Assembly: GCF_937616625.2 (NCBI RefSeq)
Contig: NC_065577.1
Coordinates: 3,823,001 to 3,887,000, forward strand
Length of the DNA: 64,000 nucleotides
Direction of reading: 5' to 3'
From: Mercurialis annua
Taxonomy: Eukaryota > Streptophyta > Magnoliopsida > Malpighiales > Euphorbiaceae
Part shown: positions 1 to 11,929 of the stretch, piece after piece
How the letters are laid out: each line of letters starts with the position of its first letter
Numbering within the stretch: position 1 is the stretch's first letter
Made by a program: the position numbers and the translations under genes
Notes under the pieces: generated by a model
Told to the model about the DNA's origin: nothing
What the model saw: only the letters and a program-made list of their open reading frames with translations
The model's database searches: none

Positions 1-1095
1 TCATATTATCATACTATTATCATAATTTTATTATTTTATTATCATCTGATTATCATACTGGTGTCATGAATCTTTTTGTAATTCTATTTTCACGTACGTT
101 ATCATCCAATTATCATAACCTTATCATAATTCATTATCATCTAATTATCATACTCCAGTGTTATGATAACGACATGATAATCAGACACTATTTTATCATA
201 CATTATCGTAGATATTATCATATATGTACCATAAATATTATCATCTCGTTATCATATGATAAAATATTATCATATGACACTATTTTGTAAATTTTTTTCC
301 ATGTAAGTATCATATTATCATACTGTTATAAGTTTATCATTATATTATCATAAAAACATTATTATACTATTATCATTATCGTACATTTGTATTATCATAA
401 CCTTATCATAAATCATATAATTAATGTTATGCAACATGATAATAACATGATAATCAGACGCTGTTTTCTAATAAAAAAATTGATTTTTTATGCAGTGTTA
501 TGATACTTGCATGATAATGCAGTGATGATACTCATATGATAATCAGAAGCAGTTTTTTTTCAAAAAATCATTTTTTGTGTATAAAAATATTTTTAATGCA
601 GATTTTTAGATCTAAAATTGAGAAAATCCAAGAGTAATTTATTTAGATCTGAAAGTTAAACAAATCGTATTAATCACCACGAGTCAAGGAAAAAACGCTA
701 AAATTGAATATGAAAAACGGATGAGTAGCGGCGGAATGATGGCGGAGCGACGGCGGAATGATGAATTAACGATGAAGAAGAAACAAAAATAAAAAATGAA
801 TGAAGAAGAAGAAGAAAATGAAGAAAAAGAATGGTGGAAAAAAAAGTACAGAGAATGAGAACAAAAGGAATGAAGAAGAAAGAGAAAAGGAGAGAGAGAA
901 AAAGAAAATAAATGACAGTTGTCAAATATGGCTAGAGTAAAATAACAATAAAAAGTAGGTATAATTATAATATAAATAGGTGTTAGAGTAAAAAAATAAA
1001 AACATTAAAATAGTGAGGTATTTTCTTTATCTTTTCCTTATTGAGATAGGAAGTCATATTATTTTCAAAAAGAGAGTATTTTTCCTAATTTTCTC
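1..1095. mobile_element. Non-autonomous Mutator-like element, copy A (5' end outside window)
   Basis: Dense TTATCAT/ATGATAA repeats occupy about 1-560. A purine-rich block (GGCGGAATGATGG, GAAGAAGAA runs) follows at about 710-910, then an AT-rich tail. The same order of blocks occurs at 6418-7650, where both ends are visible. The right end here, GTATTTTTCCTAATTTTCTC, matches the right end of that copy. The left end lies before base 1, so no target duplication can be checked. No coding capacity is seen; the short reading frames are by-products of the repeats. Confidence 0.7.
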
Positions 1096-2986
1096 TAATT
1101 TTTATATAAGTCCACCGGCCTAATTTCAGTACAACCGGGACTTACACTATACGGGTTTTTTTCAATTTCAAAAAAAATTATAAAAAGATCTGAACTTCTT
1201 CATAAAATAACGGGCTTACTATAAATTCGGCCCTATAAATATAGACCTGAACAGCAAGATGAACCATGAAATGAAATGATTTTTTGGTCGACATGTATTA
1301 CTAGCAATATTTAGGTTTAGGTGTATTTATTTATATTTTTTCACATTTAGTTTAACGCAAATTAAATGTTTTACAGTATAACTTGTCTATTTTTCAAATT
1401 TCAGTTTAGATTATAAACATGTAATCAAATTGGAATAAAAGAATTTAAATATGTTGTGCATGTAGTTTTATTCTATTTATTTAGGTTCTTGATAGTAAAA
1501 GTGAATTGTCACAATGTGAAAAAATTTAAAAGTTATAATTTAAATAAATAACTAATTAAAATTATAAATTGAAAATATTTTTTTTTGTAAATTTATGCCA
1601 TAAATGTAGTAGTTGAAAAGATGAGCTATATGTTAGATGTTTAACTTTAAACCATAAAAATTTAAAACTTAAGATCTTAATAGAAATAAAATTCAACAAA
1701 TGAAAATAAAGTGTGAGTTGTAGAATAATGAAATTTTTCATTTAGGCATGGTTCATATAAAATTTATGGTTATATACAATCGAATGTTATAAAAATAAGA
1801 AAAAAGATAAAATTATGAAAAAAGAGAGAAATATATAGTAAATTTTTTAACATTTTATTGGATAGATTTATGATTTTGTTCCAATTCCTCTCAACCCTCA
1901 AATGCCAACCCCCAAATTGGGGTGTTGGATTATTTTTAACTGAAATTTTTTATAAATTCTTAATTTTTTTTATTTCTTTTTCAAACACGGAAGAAGTAAA
2001 CGTTATTCTTATTTTTCTTTACCGTCCTTTATTTTATTTTACTTCACCAACCAGTCATTAGCTCTGTTCCATGTCACTAAACACATGAACTTAAAAGTCA
2101 GTGTCATATACTAGGGATGATGTATATACTGTAGTCCTAATGATTTAGCTAATCTAATGTTAACAATTATATTGTTTAAATAATAATTAAATCAAATGAA
2201 CAATAAGTTAAAGACTTAATATTAATTGATAATTTTAAAATCCACATAAAATATTATATAAACAATATTTTTATTTATCATGTAATTTTTTTGAAATTAT
2301 TTTAATCAGTGTTTTTACATATGTATAATTAAAATTATAAAAAAAATACAGTTAAATATGTTTAATTTCTAAATTAAATTAAGTAAATATTGGTTATCAA
2401 ATTGTAGTCTGTATTTGAATTTGGTTAAATTAGTTTGATGAAATTGGTTGGATTTTGTTTTTTTTTGGCTCATTTGTTACAATTAATTTTTTATTATCTC
2501 TTAATTGAAATTCTAATTCCAACTTTTAACATAAAAAAAAATTTCAATCCACCTCTCTTTCTTCTGCTCATCATCATCAGCTTATAATTTTTAAGATTTA
2601 ATATTTCAAAATGTAATTTAACTCTATCAAATTTGCAATGAAACTTTTCTACATATAATTATGATTACGTAATTATTTGATTTTGTGTTGGTCTTTGATT
2701 TAAATTTAAACTTATGATTATTTATGTTTAAATTGCTCATTAATTATTTACATCAATTTTTCTTGTAGTTAATTTATAATCCGGTTTTTATATAATATTT
2801 TGAATGAATAAATTTTATTCATATGTGGATTTGTGGTATTATTTGACAATTAATAAGAAGATTATAATTTCACCTCCAAGTTCTTGCCAAGATTAGAGCC
2901 TATTCACCCTATAAGTAGATTTACCTTTAAAAATGAGGCAGCTACCATAAAAAAACATTCCTCTTAAAAATTTCAGTCAGATGGAT
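1096..2986. other. AT-rich intergenic DNA, no gene seen
   Basis: Very AT-rich sequence with homopolymer runs and short AT palindromes. No reading frame has a recognisable domain, and no inverted-repeat pair or target duplication was found. Confidence 0.5.
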
Positions 2987-4561
2987 GGGGCGGCTGTCAC
3001 AGCTTGCCCCACCTTTTTTCGCATCAGTGTTTAGTGGCTTATAATTATGTAGTCCTAATTAATGTTTACTTTAACTCTAATTTATTCTAATTAAGTTTAA
3101 TTAAATCTAATTAAAACTTAACTAAAACCAAGAAACTTAATTAGCCCTAATCATAGGAACAACACCTTGTGAAATAGACAACAATAAGTACGAAAATATT
3201 AAATTAAAATAAAATAGACTTTTACTAATGGTTTCCACACTTTTACAAATAAAGTGGGAGTAGAAAGATAGTTCTTGATAATAAGTCCAATGTAGTTGTT
3301 ACTCCACCATCTACCCCATGAGTTTCCGACTTTAAATACATTGATTCCTCCCATTGTCTTAGTCATAAATTAGTGGTGCATGTTGCTTGTCCAACTGTTT
3401 ATCAGTCAGTACAGGTCTCTATATGCCTCTTAAACAATTTTATTAATATATATTTGTTTTTTGAATTGTAAAATATTTTAATAATAAATTCTTTTACCCC
3501 TGCTTAAATGTTCATAAACTTAACAGAGTTAACAATAATTCCCACAGCTGGTTCTTTGTCCAACCAATGCAGCAACTTAAACTCACCAACGTTATCTTAT
3601 GTCTTCTCAAGTGCACGTTGGATCTTATAAAAAAGTCTTCCAACCTGGAAATTTATATTAAAATTTAATATTAGAAGTTCAAATGTTTAGACAGCATGTA
3701 TAAGCTTCTTAATATGCAAAATAGAACATTAATTTTACAATTTACTTTTCCTCTTAAGTGCTTAGGTCGGAAGCCAAAAAATTTACAGTATTCGTCCAAA
3801 CATATTCTTACAGTTTATAATACCTCAATTATTTTTCTGCAATTTGAAATGTTTAGTGTCTTGTTGCCCGATTCAATAATTTGATTCACTAGCCATTGAG
3901 GTGATAAACTAATCTTCTTCTCGAGGTGCATTATGTTGCGGTTAATTTCGATAACATCGCTTATTTGAATAGCAACAACATTATTCACAAAACAAAAAAT
4001 GATAAATTAGTCAAAGAATTATCGGATCATTAAAAAAATAAATCAAACTTAATTAATTAATCAACACAAACTATATATTAGCAATTTAATTGATTATGAT
4101 AAATGATGTTTAGTACATTATGCACTAAGTTAGTGAAGTTTACATTTTTCCTGTTTTCTTAAAGGAGACTCTACATACTGTAACCAGTTCCTTTTTGTTG
4201 CGTGTCAATGTTGATGTGAATACTTCAAATTCTATTAGATAATATAAAAATAAATTAGTGATAATAGTTAATAGTTAATTAGCTTAAAAAAATTAAAAAA
4301 TTTACATTTGGTCTCATGTTTGTCTGTTGGATAGTTAGTAATGTGATGCTTTCTTTAATTGCACTCATATTTACTATACAAAATTATCTCTAATTAATTT
4401 AGTCAGAATGCTTTCCAACTAACCACATCTTTATTATTATCATTGAGCTTAAAATTGACAATCAAATCACTTAAAAAAAAATCCAAAAAGTTAACGAGAA
4501 AACACTAACATTGTCCATGAAAAAGGACAAACACATTGGGGCGGCCGCCGTCGGTCGCCCC
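2987..4561. other. AT-rich stretch bounded by two GC-rich hairpins
   Basis: Two GC-rich hairpins stand out against AT-rich DNA. One at 2987-3010 pairs GGGGC with GCCCC. The other at 4538-4561 pairs GGGGCG with CGCCCC. Between them only AT-rich sequence with TTAATTA/CTAATTAA runs is seen. This could be the decayed 3' part of the DUF1985-type gene on the minus strand, but no Ulp1 protease motif could be read. Confidence 0.3.
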
Positions 4562-4774
4562 AGTGTACCTCTGCCACTGAGTACGTTGAAGTATTTATTT
4601 AAACGACTAATTGATTTACCTGAAAACTGCTTGTATATAGTTATAAGGTTTTGACTTGCTTTATAAACTAATTTTTATAATTCGGTTTAAGTTTTGAGAA
4701 TATTGATGTTCAACTCGGCTGAGTTTACAAGTAATATTTAATCAAGACGTTGAGTTTTGTATATTTAATTTAGT

Positions 4775-5854
4775 CTACTTGCTACAATCGCCGTGGCAGT
4801 TTAAACGCGATAATAAAGCAAACTTTTCGATGCCAAATTTCAATCTAACACCGCTAACCTCACACCACATCTCTGACTTGTTTAATTGTTCAACCTCCCT
4901 CAATAATAAACAATGTACAATATGATTTTGCAATTTAATCTTAGGAATATCAATAAAGTATCTAAAGCAACACTTCCTAAACATTTCTAATTTATTAGAA
5001 GTACGAGTCGATTTGATCTCAACAATAACATCATAGGACATGCATGAATCAATTTTAAAGTGAACACGATTTTCTCGTTTAACTTTGAACTGCCATAGTT
5101 GTACAAAGATAAAAGAGAAAACTGTCAGAAAATAACTCAATGTGAACAATATATGAACCAAAAACACAAAAAACTGAAAATGTAAACATAAATTAATATT
5201 GAAAGAACAAATAAACAAAAAAGCAATAAATATGTAAATATGTACAACACAGTTGATTAAACCATGAAATTTTTTCAAAAAAACTCAATGTCAACAATTT
5301 ATGAACCAAAAATTATATAGAAAAATGAAACTGAAAATATAAATATAAAAATTGATTTTTTTTTATAAATATACAAAAATATCTAGTTATATAAATTAAA
5401 AATTAAAACAGTTTATTATAACATGAAAAAGAATCTAAAACCTAAAAGATAACACAAAACAGTAATTAAACAAAATACATAACAATTTGTTTAAAAAAAG
5501 AACAATTAAATTCAAAATTAAATATATTGTAAAAAAAAATCTAAATAAAAACTAAAATGATATAACATAATAAAGCCGCCAAAACAAACAAACCATAACA
5601 ATTAAAATCTAACAAAATCCTCAAATACACAAGGTGTAAAACCTAATAAAATTAGTAAAGCATTAAAAACAGACCTTAGGAGCCAATTGTTTCAATTCGT
5701 TGATGCAAATTCCTTTTTGCTTCTTTGATAATCTAGATACATTATCTACATGTTTCCTATTCAAAGAGATAGGAAATCGACGAACTGAAACTTCTCCAGT
5801 TGACTTCACTTTTAGGGTTATTGGAGTTTTTGTGGCAACCGTCTTCTTTCTCAT
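4775..5854 (-). pseudogene. DUF1985-type gene fragment (Ulp1-MULE associated)
   Basis: Two minus-strand exons can be joined. Exon a (5854-5675) starts at an ATG and ends CCTAAG|GT. Exon b (5099-4775) follows a CTATGGCAG acceptor in the same phase. Exon b contains LLLREVEQLNKSEMW and VRLKFGIEKFALLSRLNC, which resemble the DUF1985 pattern LLREV...ELWF...G.PVRFSL.EFALVTGLNC. In plants this domain usually sits upstream of a Ulp1-like cysteine protease in proteins carried by Mutator-like elements. Here the frame stops right after the LNC motif and no protease follows, so I read it as a decayed transposon-borne gene. The family call rests on motif memory only. Confidence 0.5.
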
Positions 5855-6304
5855 AGCTTTGGTTTTGGTTTTAGGTTGAATTTCAGAAGCGCGAATAACT
5901 AAGTAATAAAGAAGAAAACGAGAGAGATAATGGAGAATATGTAGGGAATAATGGAGAAGGTAAAAGCAATTGGTATTTGAAGTGTAATTAATAAGATAAC
6001 TGTTGTGAGAAATGGAGAAGAAAAAATAGGGTGAAATAATTCAGTGTAATTGATACACAATAGGCTAGATATACCATAGGGTTAAAATGAGAATGTCAAA
6101 TACAAAAATGTAGGCATAAACAATGTTGTCAAACTCGCTTTTTCACTGTAGAATCAGAATGAGTATTATAAACTCGTAACGTAAAATTGTATTGTAAAAT
6201 CGTAAGATTCTGCGGACGGTATAAAATATGTTCTTGAGAAGATTAAGACACAAATATTAAAAAATGTTATTAAAATTTTAGTTCTATTAAATTATTTATC
6301 ATTT

Positions 6305-6306
<2 letters not shown>

Positions 6307-6356
<50 letters not shown>
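6307..6356. repeat. (TA)n microsatellite
   Basis: About 25 uninterrupted TA units, just left of Mutator-like copy B. Confidence 0.95.
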
Positions 6357-6359
<3 letters not shown>

Positions 6360-6417
6360 CTATTTACAATGTTATTTACAATTAAATCACATGGGCCTTT
6401 TTGTAGTGTAATTTGAA

Positions 6418-7650
6418 GGGAAATTTAGGTATTTACCTAAAAAACAAAAATATTTGCACTTTTTACCTTAACAAAGAAAAGTTACAAAAAATACCTCACC
6501 TTTTTTCCATATTTATATTTTTACTCTCGAAATTAAAATAATTATATTTTTACTCCATTATCATAAAAGCAGCAGTTACATTATCATCTCGGTATCATAT
6601 TTTTTTTGTTAAAATTATTTTTCGTACGTTATCATATTATTATCATTAACTCTGTCATACTATTATCATAACTTATTTTTATAAAAGCAACAGTTACATT
6701 ATCATATCGTTATCACTGCAGCGTTATGATAACGACGTGATAATGTAGTGATACTGATATGATAACCAGACACTGTTTTATCATATAGGTACCATAAACA
6801 TTATCATCCCGGTATCATATGATAATGTTATGATAACGACATGATAATGTTATGATAACAATATGATAATAAAAGATTATTTTTTGTAAACAATCTTTTT
6901 TTTTCTGCAATATTATGATAACTACATGATAATACAGTGATACTCATATGATAATCAGAAACTGTTTTTTTATAGAAAAATATTTTTCTCTGCAAATATT
7001 ATGATAATGATATGATAATGCAGTGATACTCTTATGATAATCAGATGCTGTTTTTTTGCAGAAAATTGTTTTTATGCAGAAAATCGTTTTTTTCATCATA
7101 AAATCGCTTTTATGCGGATTTTAGATCCAAAGTTGAAAAAATTCAAGAAAAATTTATTTACATCTGAAATTAAAATAAATCGTATTTATTACCACAAATT
7201 AATAAAAAATCGCTTAAATTAAATATAAAAAAGCGGTGAAACGATGGCGGAACGACGAAGGAGTAATGGCGGAGAGATGACGGAGCGACGGCGGAGCAAT
7301 GGAAAAGAGGCGGCAGAGAAATAAAGAAGAAGAAGAAGATGAAGAAGAAAAAATAAAAAATGAAAGAAAAAATATCCAGGTTAAAAAAATGGAAAAGAAA
7401 AGAGAGAGAGAGAAAAAGAGAGAGAGAGAGAGAAAGAAAACATGTTAAAGTGACATGTGAAAGTGATAAGTAGTGGTTGGGAGTAAAAAAAGATGTTTGG
7501 AGTAAAAAATAATAAAAAGTAGGTATTATATTAAATAAAGATATGTTTTGAAGTAAAAAATAAATGAGTGATGTATTTTCTCTAACTTTTCCTTATTGAG
7601 GTAAAAATTATAATTATTTTATAAATTAGGGTATTTTCTCTAATTTTCTC
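6418..7650. mobile_element. Non-autonomous Mutator-like element, copy B, complete
   Basis: The left end GGGAAATTTAGGTATTTACC pairs with the inverted right end GAGAAAATTAGAGAAAATACC, and the inverted similarity runs for about 100 bp. The 9-bp sequence TAATTTGAA flanks both sides (6409-6417 and 7651-7659), the size expected for Mutator-like insertion. The interior carries TTATCAT/ATGATAA repeats and then a GGCGGAGCGACGG-type purine block, as in copy A. No transposase is present, so it must have been moved in trans. Confidence 0.85.
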
Positions 7651-7915
7651 TAATTTGAAAGCACAATTATCCCTTCTTTGCATCTTATTTCACATAAAAG
7701 TGAAATCATTAAATCCGGTTGTAAAATCGCTTTTCTATCGATTTTATTGATCTAACTCGCAATTTTATAACTATTATATCAAGATTTTATTTTAAGCCGA
7801 GTTGAATTGTTTGCATGATTTTAACTCGTAAAATCGTACGAGTTGAAACGCGATTTTGACTACATTGGGCATAAAAACTATTTTCAAAATCTGGGTGATT
7901 TCTGCAAAAAATTAA

Positions 7916-8383
7916 GGTCTAATCACTCAAAAACCCTTACCTTTAAATTTTTTTTCAATTCCACCCCGACGTTGAAAATTTGTCAATTTTACCCACTTTT
8001 GAATTTTCCGTTTTCAATTGTACCCCAATATTTTAATTTTTGTTAATTTTTTTACTTAAATGATGAAATCATTCAATTAATTAAGTCTAAACATGAAATT
8101 AAATTATTTTTTATTTAAAAGAGTACAAATAAGTCCTTTATTTTTAAAAACTAACTAAAAACCATAATCAAATTAACACTAATTTAAATTCTTAATTAAT
8201 TTAACTAAATTTAAATAAATTTTAAAAATATACAATTAATATATGCGAGACATGGAGAATGTTTTAAACAAATTTCCAAACGCAAAAGACGTTAATTTAA
8301 TTTTTCAGGGTACAATTGAAACACAAAAATACAAAATAGGGTAAAATTGATAAATTTTCAACGTCAGGGTATGACATTAGGCC
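7916..8383. mobile_element. GGCCTAAT-type MITE, copy 1
   Basis: 468-bp element beginning GGTCTAATCACTC and ending in the complement of GGCCTAATGTC. Its inner arms CGACGTTGAAAATTTGTC and GATAAATTTTCAACGTC are inverted copies. The perfect 9-bp duplication AAAAATTAA flanks it (7907-7915, 8384-8392), which fits a Mutator-type MITE. Confidence 0.88.
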
Positions 8384-8706
8384 AAAAATTAAAATATGGA
8401 TCACTAATATAAATATTTAGATTTTTGAGAAATTCTATATAATTTTTTTTATTTTCTTATTGTTTGATTTACATTTAACAATTTTACAAATTTTATAGAA
8501 TAAAATTATCATTTTTTTGAGAGAAAAATTATCATTATTATGTTTTTAAAAATAAAATAGAATTTGTTACGCCAAATAAAACTGCTATTAATACGATTCT
8601 ATAAATTATAGAAAAATGTGAAGACTTGACAAAATTTGACACTAAATTATGCATATGCTTAGCAATGAAATGAAACTGTGCATTTTGTTCTAACTGTTAA
8701 ATTTTA

Positions 8707-9212
8707 GGCCTAATGCTTTAAAACTCCGACTTTACTGTCTCTTTTTGATCTTGCCATAACGTTAAAAATTTGTCAATTTTATCCTATATGCATTTTATCG
8801 TTTCAATTGTACCCCAATTTTTTAACTTTTGTCAATTTTTTTACTTAAATGATGAAATCATTTAATTAACCATGTTTAAAGATAAAATTAAATTCATTTC
8901 CATTTAAAACAGTACAAATAATTTCAAAAAAGTCTTTATTTTTAAAAACAAACTAAAACCGTGATCAAATTAAAACTAATGTAAATTCTTAATTAATTTG
9001 ACTAATCTAAATAAATTTTAAATATGTACAATCAATATGTGTTATACATGGAGAACATTTTTGAATTTGTTTCCAATTAAAAAGGACGCAATGTAATATC
9101 TCGGGGTACAATTGAAACGAAAAATACAAAATTGAGTAAAATTTACACATTTTCAACATTAGGATAGGATCTAAAAGAGATTATAAACTCGGAACTTTTA
9201 AAGTATTAGACC
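8707..9212. mobile_element. GGCCTAAT-type MITE, copy 2
   Basis: 506-bp relative of copy 1 with ends GGCCTAATGCTTTAAAA and inverted GGTCTAATACTTTAAAA. The perfect 9-bp duplication TAAATTTTA flanks it (8698-8706, 9213-9221). Confidence 0.9.
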
Positions 9213-9221
9213 TAAATTTTA

Positions 9222-9608
9222 TCATTGTCGCTCTGATTTAAAAACTGCAATGGAGACCCTTAAAGCATCTGTTAACAATTGATACGAATGAAAAATGGAA
9301 GTATTTTTGGAAAATTTAATAAAACATCAGAAATTTTAAATAATGAATTAAAGTACAAAGATTTTAGTGGGAGAGAGAAGATAAATCAGGGACTACATAC
9401 AAAAATTACCTGATCAACTCTTATAAGTATTTTTTTAATTATGGACTAGTTTGTTATTAAAATAAGTTAGGAGATTAAAGTTTATTTGATAGAAAATTCA
9501 AGTGTTCAAGCAATCGTTGGGGTGTTTTAGCAATTACGTCCAATTGCGTCCAGAAATGCATGGCTATTTTTTGTAATGACGGCTTAAACTTTAGGGTTTG
9601 TTTTGACA
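9222..9608 (+). promoter_or_regulatory. Upstream region of cystatin-related copy 1 (duplicated)
   Basis: From about 9420 this sequence resembles 43490-43720, upstream of the other plus-strand family copy. The shared stretch runs from AATAAGTTAGGAGATTA through CACGTCCAAT-like and GACGGCTTA motifs to the ATG. The copied unit therefore included 5' flanking DNA. No clear TATA box could be assigned. Confidence 0.45.
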
Positions 9609-10603
9609 ATGGGTTCCAGAAGCGGCGATGAACAGTTATCTGACGGTAGCCAATCACCTTTGAAGAAGACAAAGCTGGAAGCGGAGGGCCAAGGCGGGGC
9701 TGAAGCAGTTGCCGCCGATGATGAGGCGGAAGAGCAACGCCCACACATTTGCAACAATTGGGAGAATTGTGTTATGCAATGTGACGACCCAAAAAAAGAT
9801 AGACAAATGCGATTATACACTCGCCAATACCATGAATCCGGTGTAAAGCTCTTGAATATTTTTGCTGTTTTTGTTGTTATTATTTTAATTATTAGAACTA
9901 TTCTAATAATTTTACAGGGTTTTGACGTCACCGACTTCCCGACTTTCGGATTTATCGGTAAACTAATTCCTGTGGATCTTAATGATTCGTATTCGACGGG
10001 TATCTGCACCAAGGCCCTTGAGTTGGCCATTGAACATCATAACAAAAAGAAGGTAATATTGCATCTTTTAATTAAATACCATGATGGTACTATATAGATT
10101 TAATTCTACTGGTATTGCCAAGCCTAATTTGATTTTTAATTCCTCCATTTTGTAGATTTTCTTTATCAAATGTATGACATGAATTACCTTATTTAGCATA
10201 ACTCTAATTTTAACATATCATTATATGAGATGTCATTCGATCCTGTAATTTTAACATTTCATTATATGAGATTTAGCCTGTTGAGAAAAAAAAGTTTTAA
10301 CGACATGTCGCTCTTCTTTCTCTATTGTAGCTCTCAAGATTATGTGAAAAGCGCTCAATGTTTTTGAATATTTGCTGGTGAGTTTTTGTTAACTTTTTTC
10401 TCTCTTTTAAACTTGCAGAATACAGACTTGGAACTTGTGAAAATTGTGAAGTCAAATATGCATCCATTTAGCAGTTTTTTACAACCTTTGAGGCTAAAAG
10501 TAAGTCTAAAAACGAAGATGCCAAAACCTATCAGGCTAGCATGTTTTACAATAAGCTCAACGGCCGCTTTATCGCTTACATTTTCTGAGAGAAAGGTAGC
10601 TAG
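9609..10603 (+). pseudogene. Cystatin-related plant protein, copy 1 (frameshifted)
   Basis: Three exons are visible: 9609-9842, 9918-10052 and 10419-10603, with GT/AG borders and phases matching the intact copy at 22277-23058. Exon 1 begins MGSRSGDEQLSDG and encodes an acidic N-terminus with a Cys-rich stretch (CNNWENCVMQCDD). Exon 2 encodes GFDVTDFPTFGFIGKLIPVD and ends ALELAIEHHNKKK. Exon 3 starts NTDLELVKIVKSN. After that a one-base loss near 10470-10485 shifts frame; the lost frame still reads TTFEAKSKSKNEDAKTYQ. In that frame a TGA at 10586 replaces the Arg codon of the final FREKG motif. I read it as a recent pseudogene. If it is transcribed, the product would be truncated. Confidence 0.7.
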
Positions 10604-11792
10604 TTTGTCTCTTCCGATTGAATGAGTTTTTATCCCACACAACGGATATGCCACGTCATTTATATAACAAGCCAATAAACATTTGCGATAGGGAATATTT
10701 ATTTATTGTTTATTTTTTTATCATTAAACATTTACACATTGCTAACGCCTTATGAGTGTTTAGCTAGTTTGTTTGAGTTGAAAAAAAGCACTGTTTAAAG
10801 CAGGTCTAATCAAGCTGATTTCATAATTTGCTGCTTCATTGTCCAACTGTTGAATTTTAGACATCCATTGATAAATAATTAGTATAAGAATTATCAATAG
10901 ATGTTTTGTTGGTCTGGGTTATAATGGTGAATGATGTTGTTCTTTATTACTTAGGACCAAATTTTTATAGTAGCTATTTTTATTAGTTGGAAATCATTTT
11001 GAAATTTGCTTGCATTTGATAAAACATATGTAAAGATATTTTTATAAAGATTGTTGCAATAGGTTTTTAAATTGAGGTATTATTATAAAAATTTGAAAGT
11101 TTTAGTTTCTGTTATGTAAATTCAAAACTTTACTTAAAAATTTATAATCACTTAAAATTGATGAAGTTTTAATTAATAATTTCTCAATTTTTAGGGGTGC
11201 ACAGTGGTCTTGCATATCCTCAAAATTGGTTCGAAAATATTTAGAACTGAAAAATATCTATTGAGCATTGACTTATCCCGAACTAGAGTGAAAATTTAAT
11301 TGGTATGCTTCTAGATTTTAGATAAATTTCCATATCAAAAACCATGCCAATTCAAATAATTAAAATTAAAATCGAAGAATCGAGTTATATATTTTTCAGT
11401 TTTAAATATTTTCGAATCAATTTAATCTACCACAAACCATCGTTGTGAAAAAACTAACAGTTTGTCATTAAATAAAGCTTAATCATTAATATATTTTACA
11501 TTTTTTTTGTTTATGATGCAAATTTTTATTTCAATAGAACCATTTATTTAAATTAAAATGAATAAAAAAAATCAGATATATCCTTCATGTTTGGAATTCT
11601 TGATGACCAAAAGAAAAATTAGAACAATATGGAATGTATGTTCAAACCTTTTTTTATTATAATTCGACGATTTAAAAATTTGGATCATAATCAAAACAAG
11701 TCAAAATTCTTAGTTTATTTTTAACCAAGTTTTGAACTTTAAAAATTACTAATGGAATCCGAGCAGTCATATACATAGTTATCGTCTGTTTA
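10604..11792. other. 3' flank of cystatin-related copy 1, AT-rich
   Basis: No gene is seen. The right part (about 11740-11801) is the left half of a duplicated segment whose uninterrupted counterpart lies at 21930-22000. A block beginning GGGGTGCACAGTGG near 11196 resembles decayed hAT-type MITE termini, but no partner end was found. Confidence 0.5.
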
Positions 11793-11801
11793 AAAGTTAA
11801 A

Positions 11802-11929
11802 GGGAAAAGGGTCAAATACACCCCCAATGTTTGGGGTATAGGTCAAGTAGGCCCTTAATGTTCGGAAAGGTGCAACAAAAACCTTAACGTTTTCAAAACG
11901 TATCACATAAGCCCTTCACATTAACACCG
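11802..11929. repeat. MULE left terminal inverted repeat
   Basis: 128 bp from GGGAAAAGGGTC to AACACCG. It aligns over its full length with the inverted right repeat at 20023-20150, with scattered mismatches. Weaker inverted similarity continues inward (CTGTCTGTTTTT, GGGTTAATGAC). Confidence 0.93.

Noticed and set aside
66..925. Small open frames rich in Ile/Leu/Ser on both strands
   Set aside because: They are translations of TTATCAT/GAAGAA repeats inside a transposon and match no protein pattern.
2880..4770. Ulp1 protease exons downstream of the DUF1985-like fragment
   Set aside because: I read the minus strand for the His-Asp-Cys protease blocks and found none convincing.
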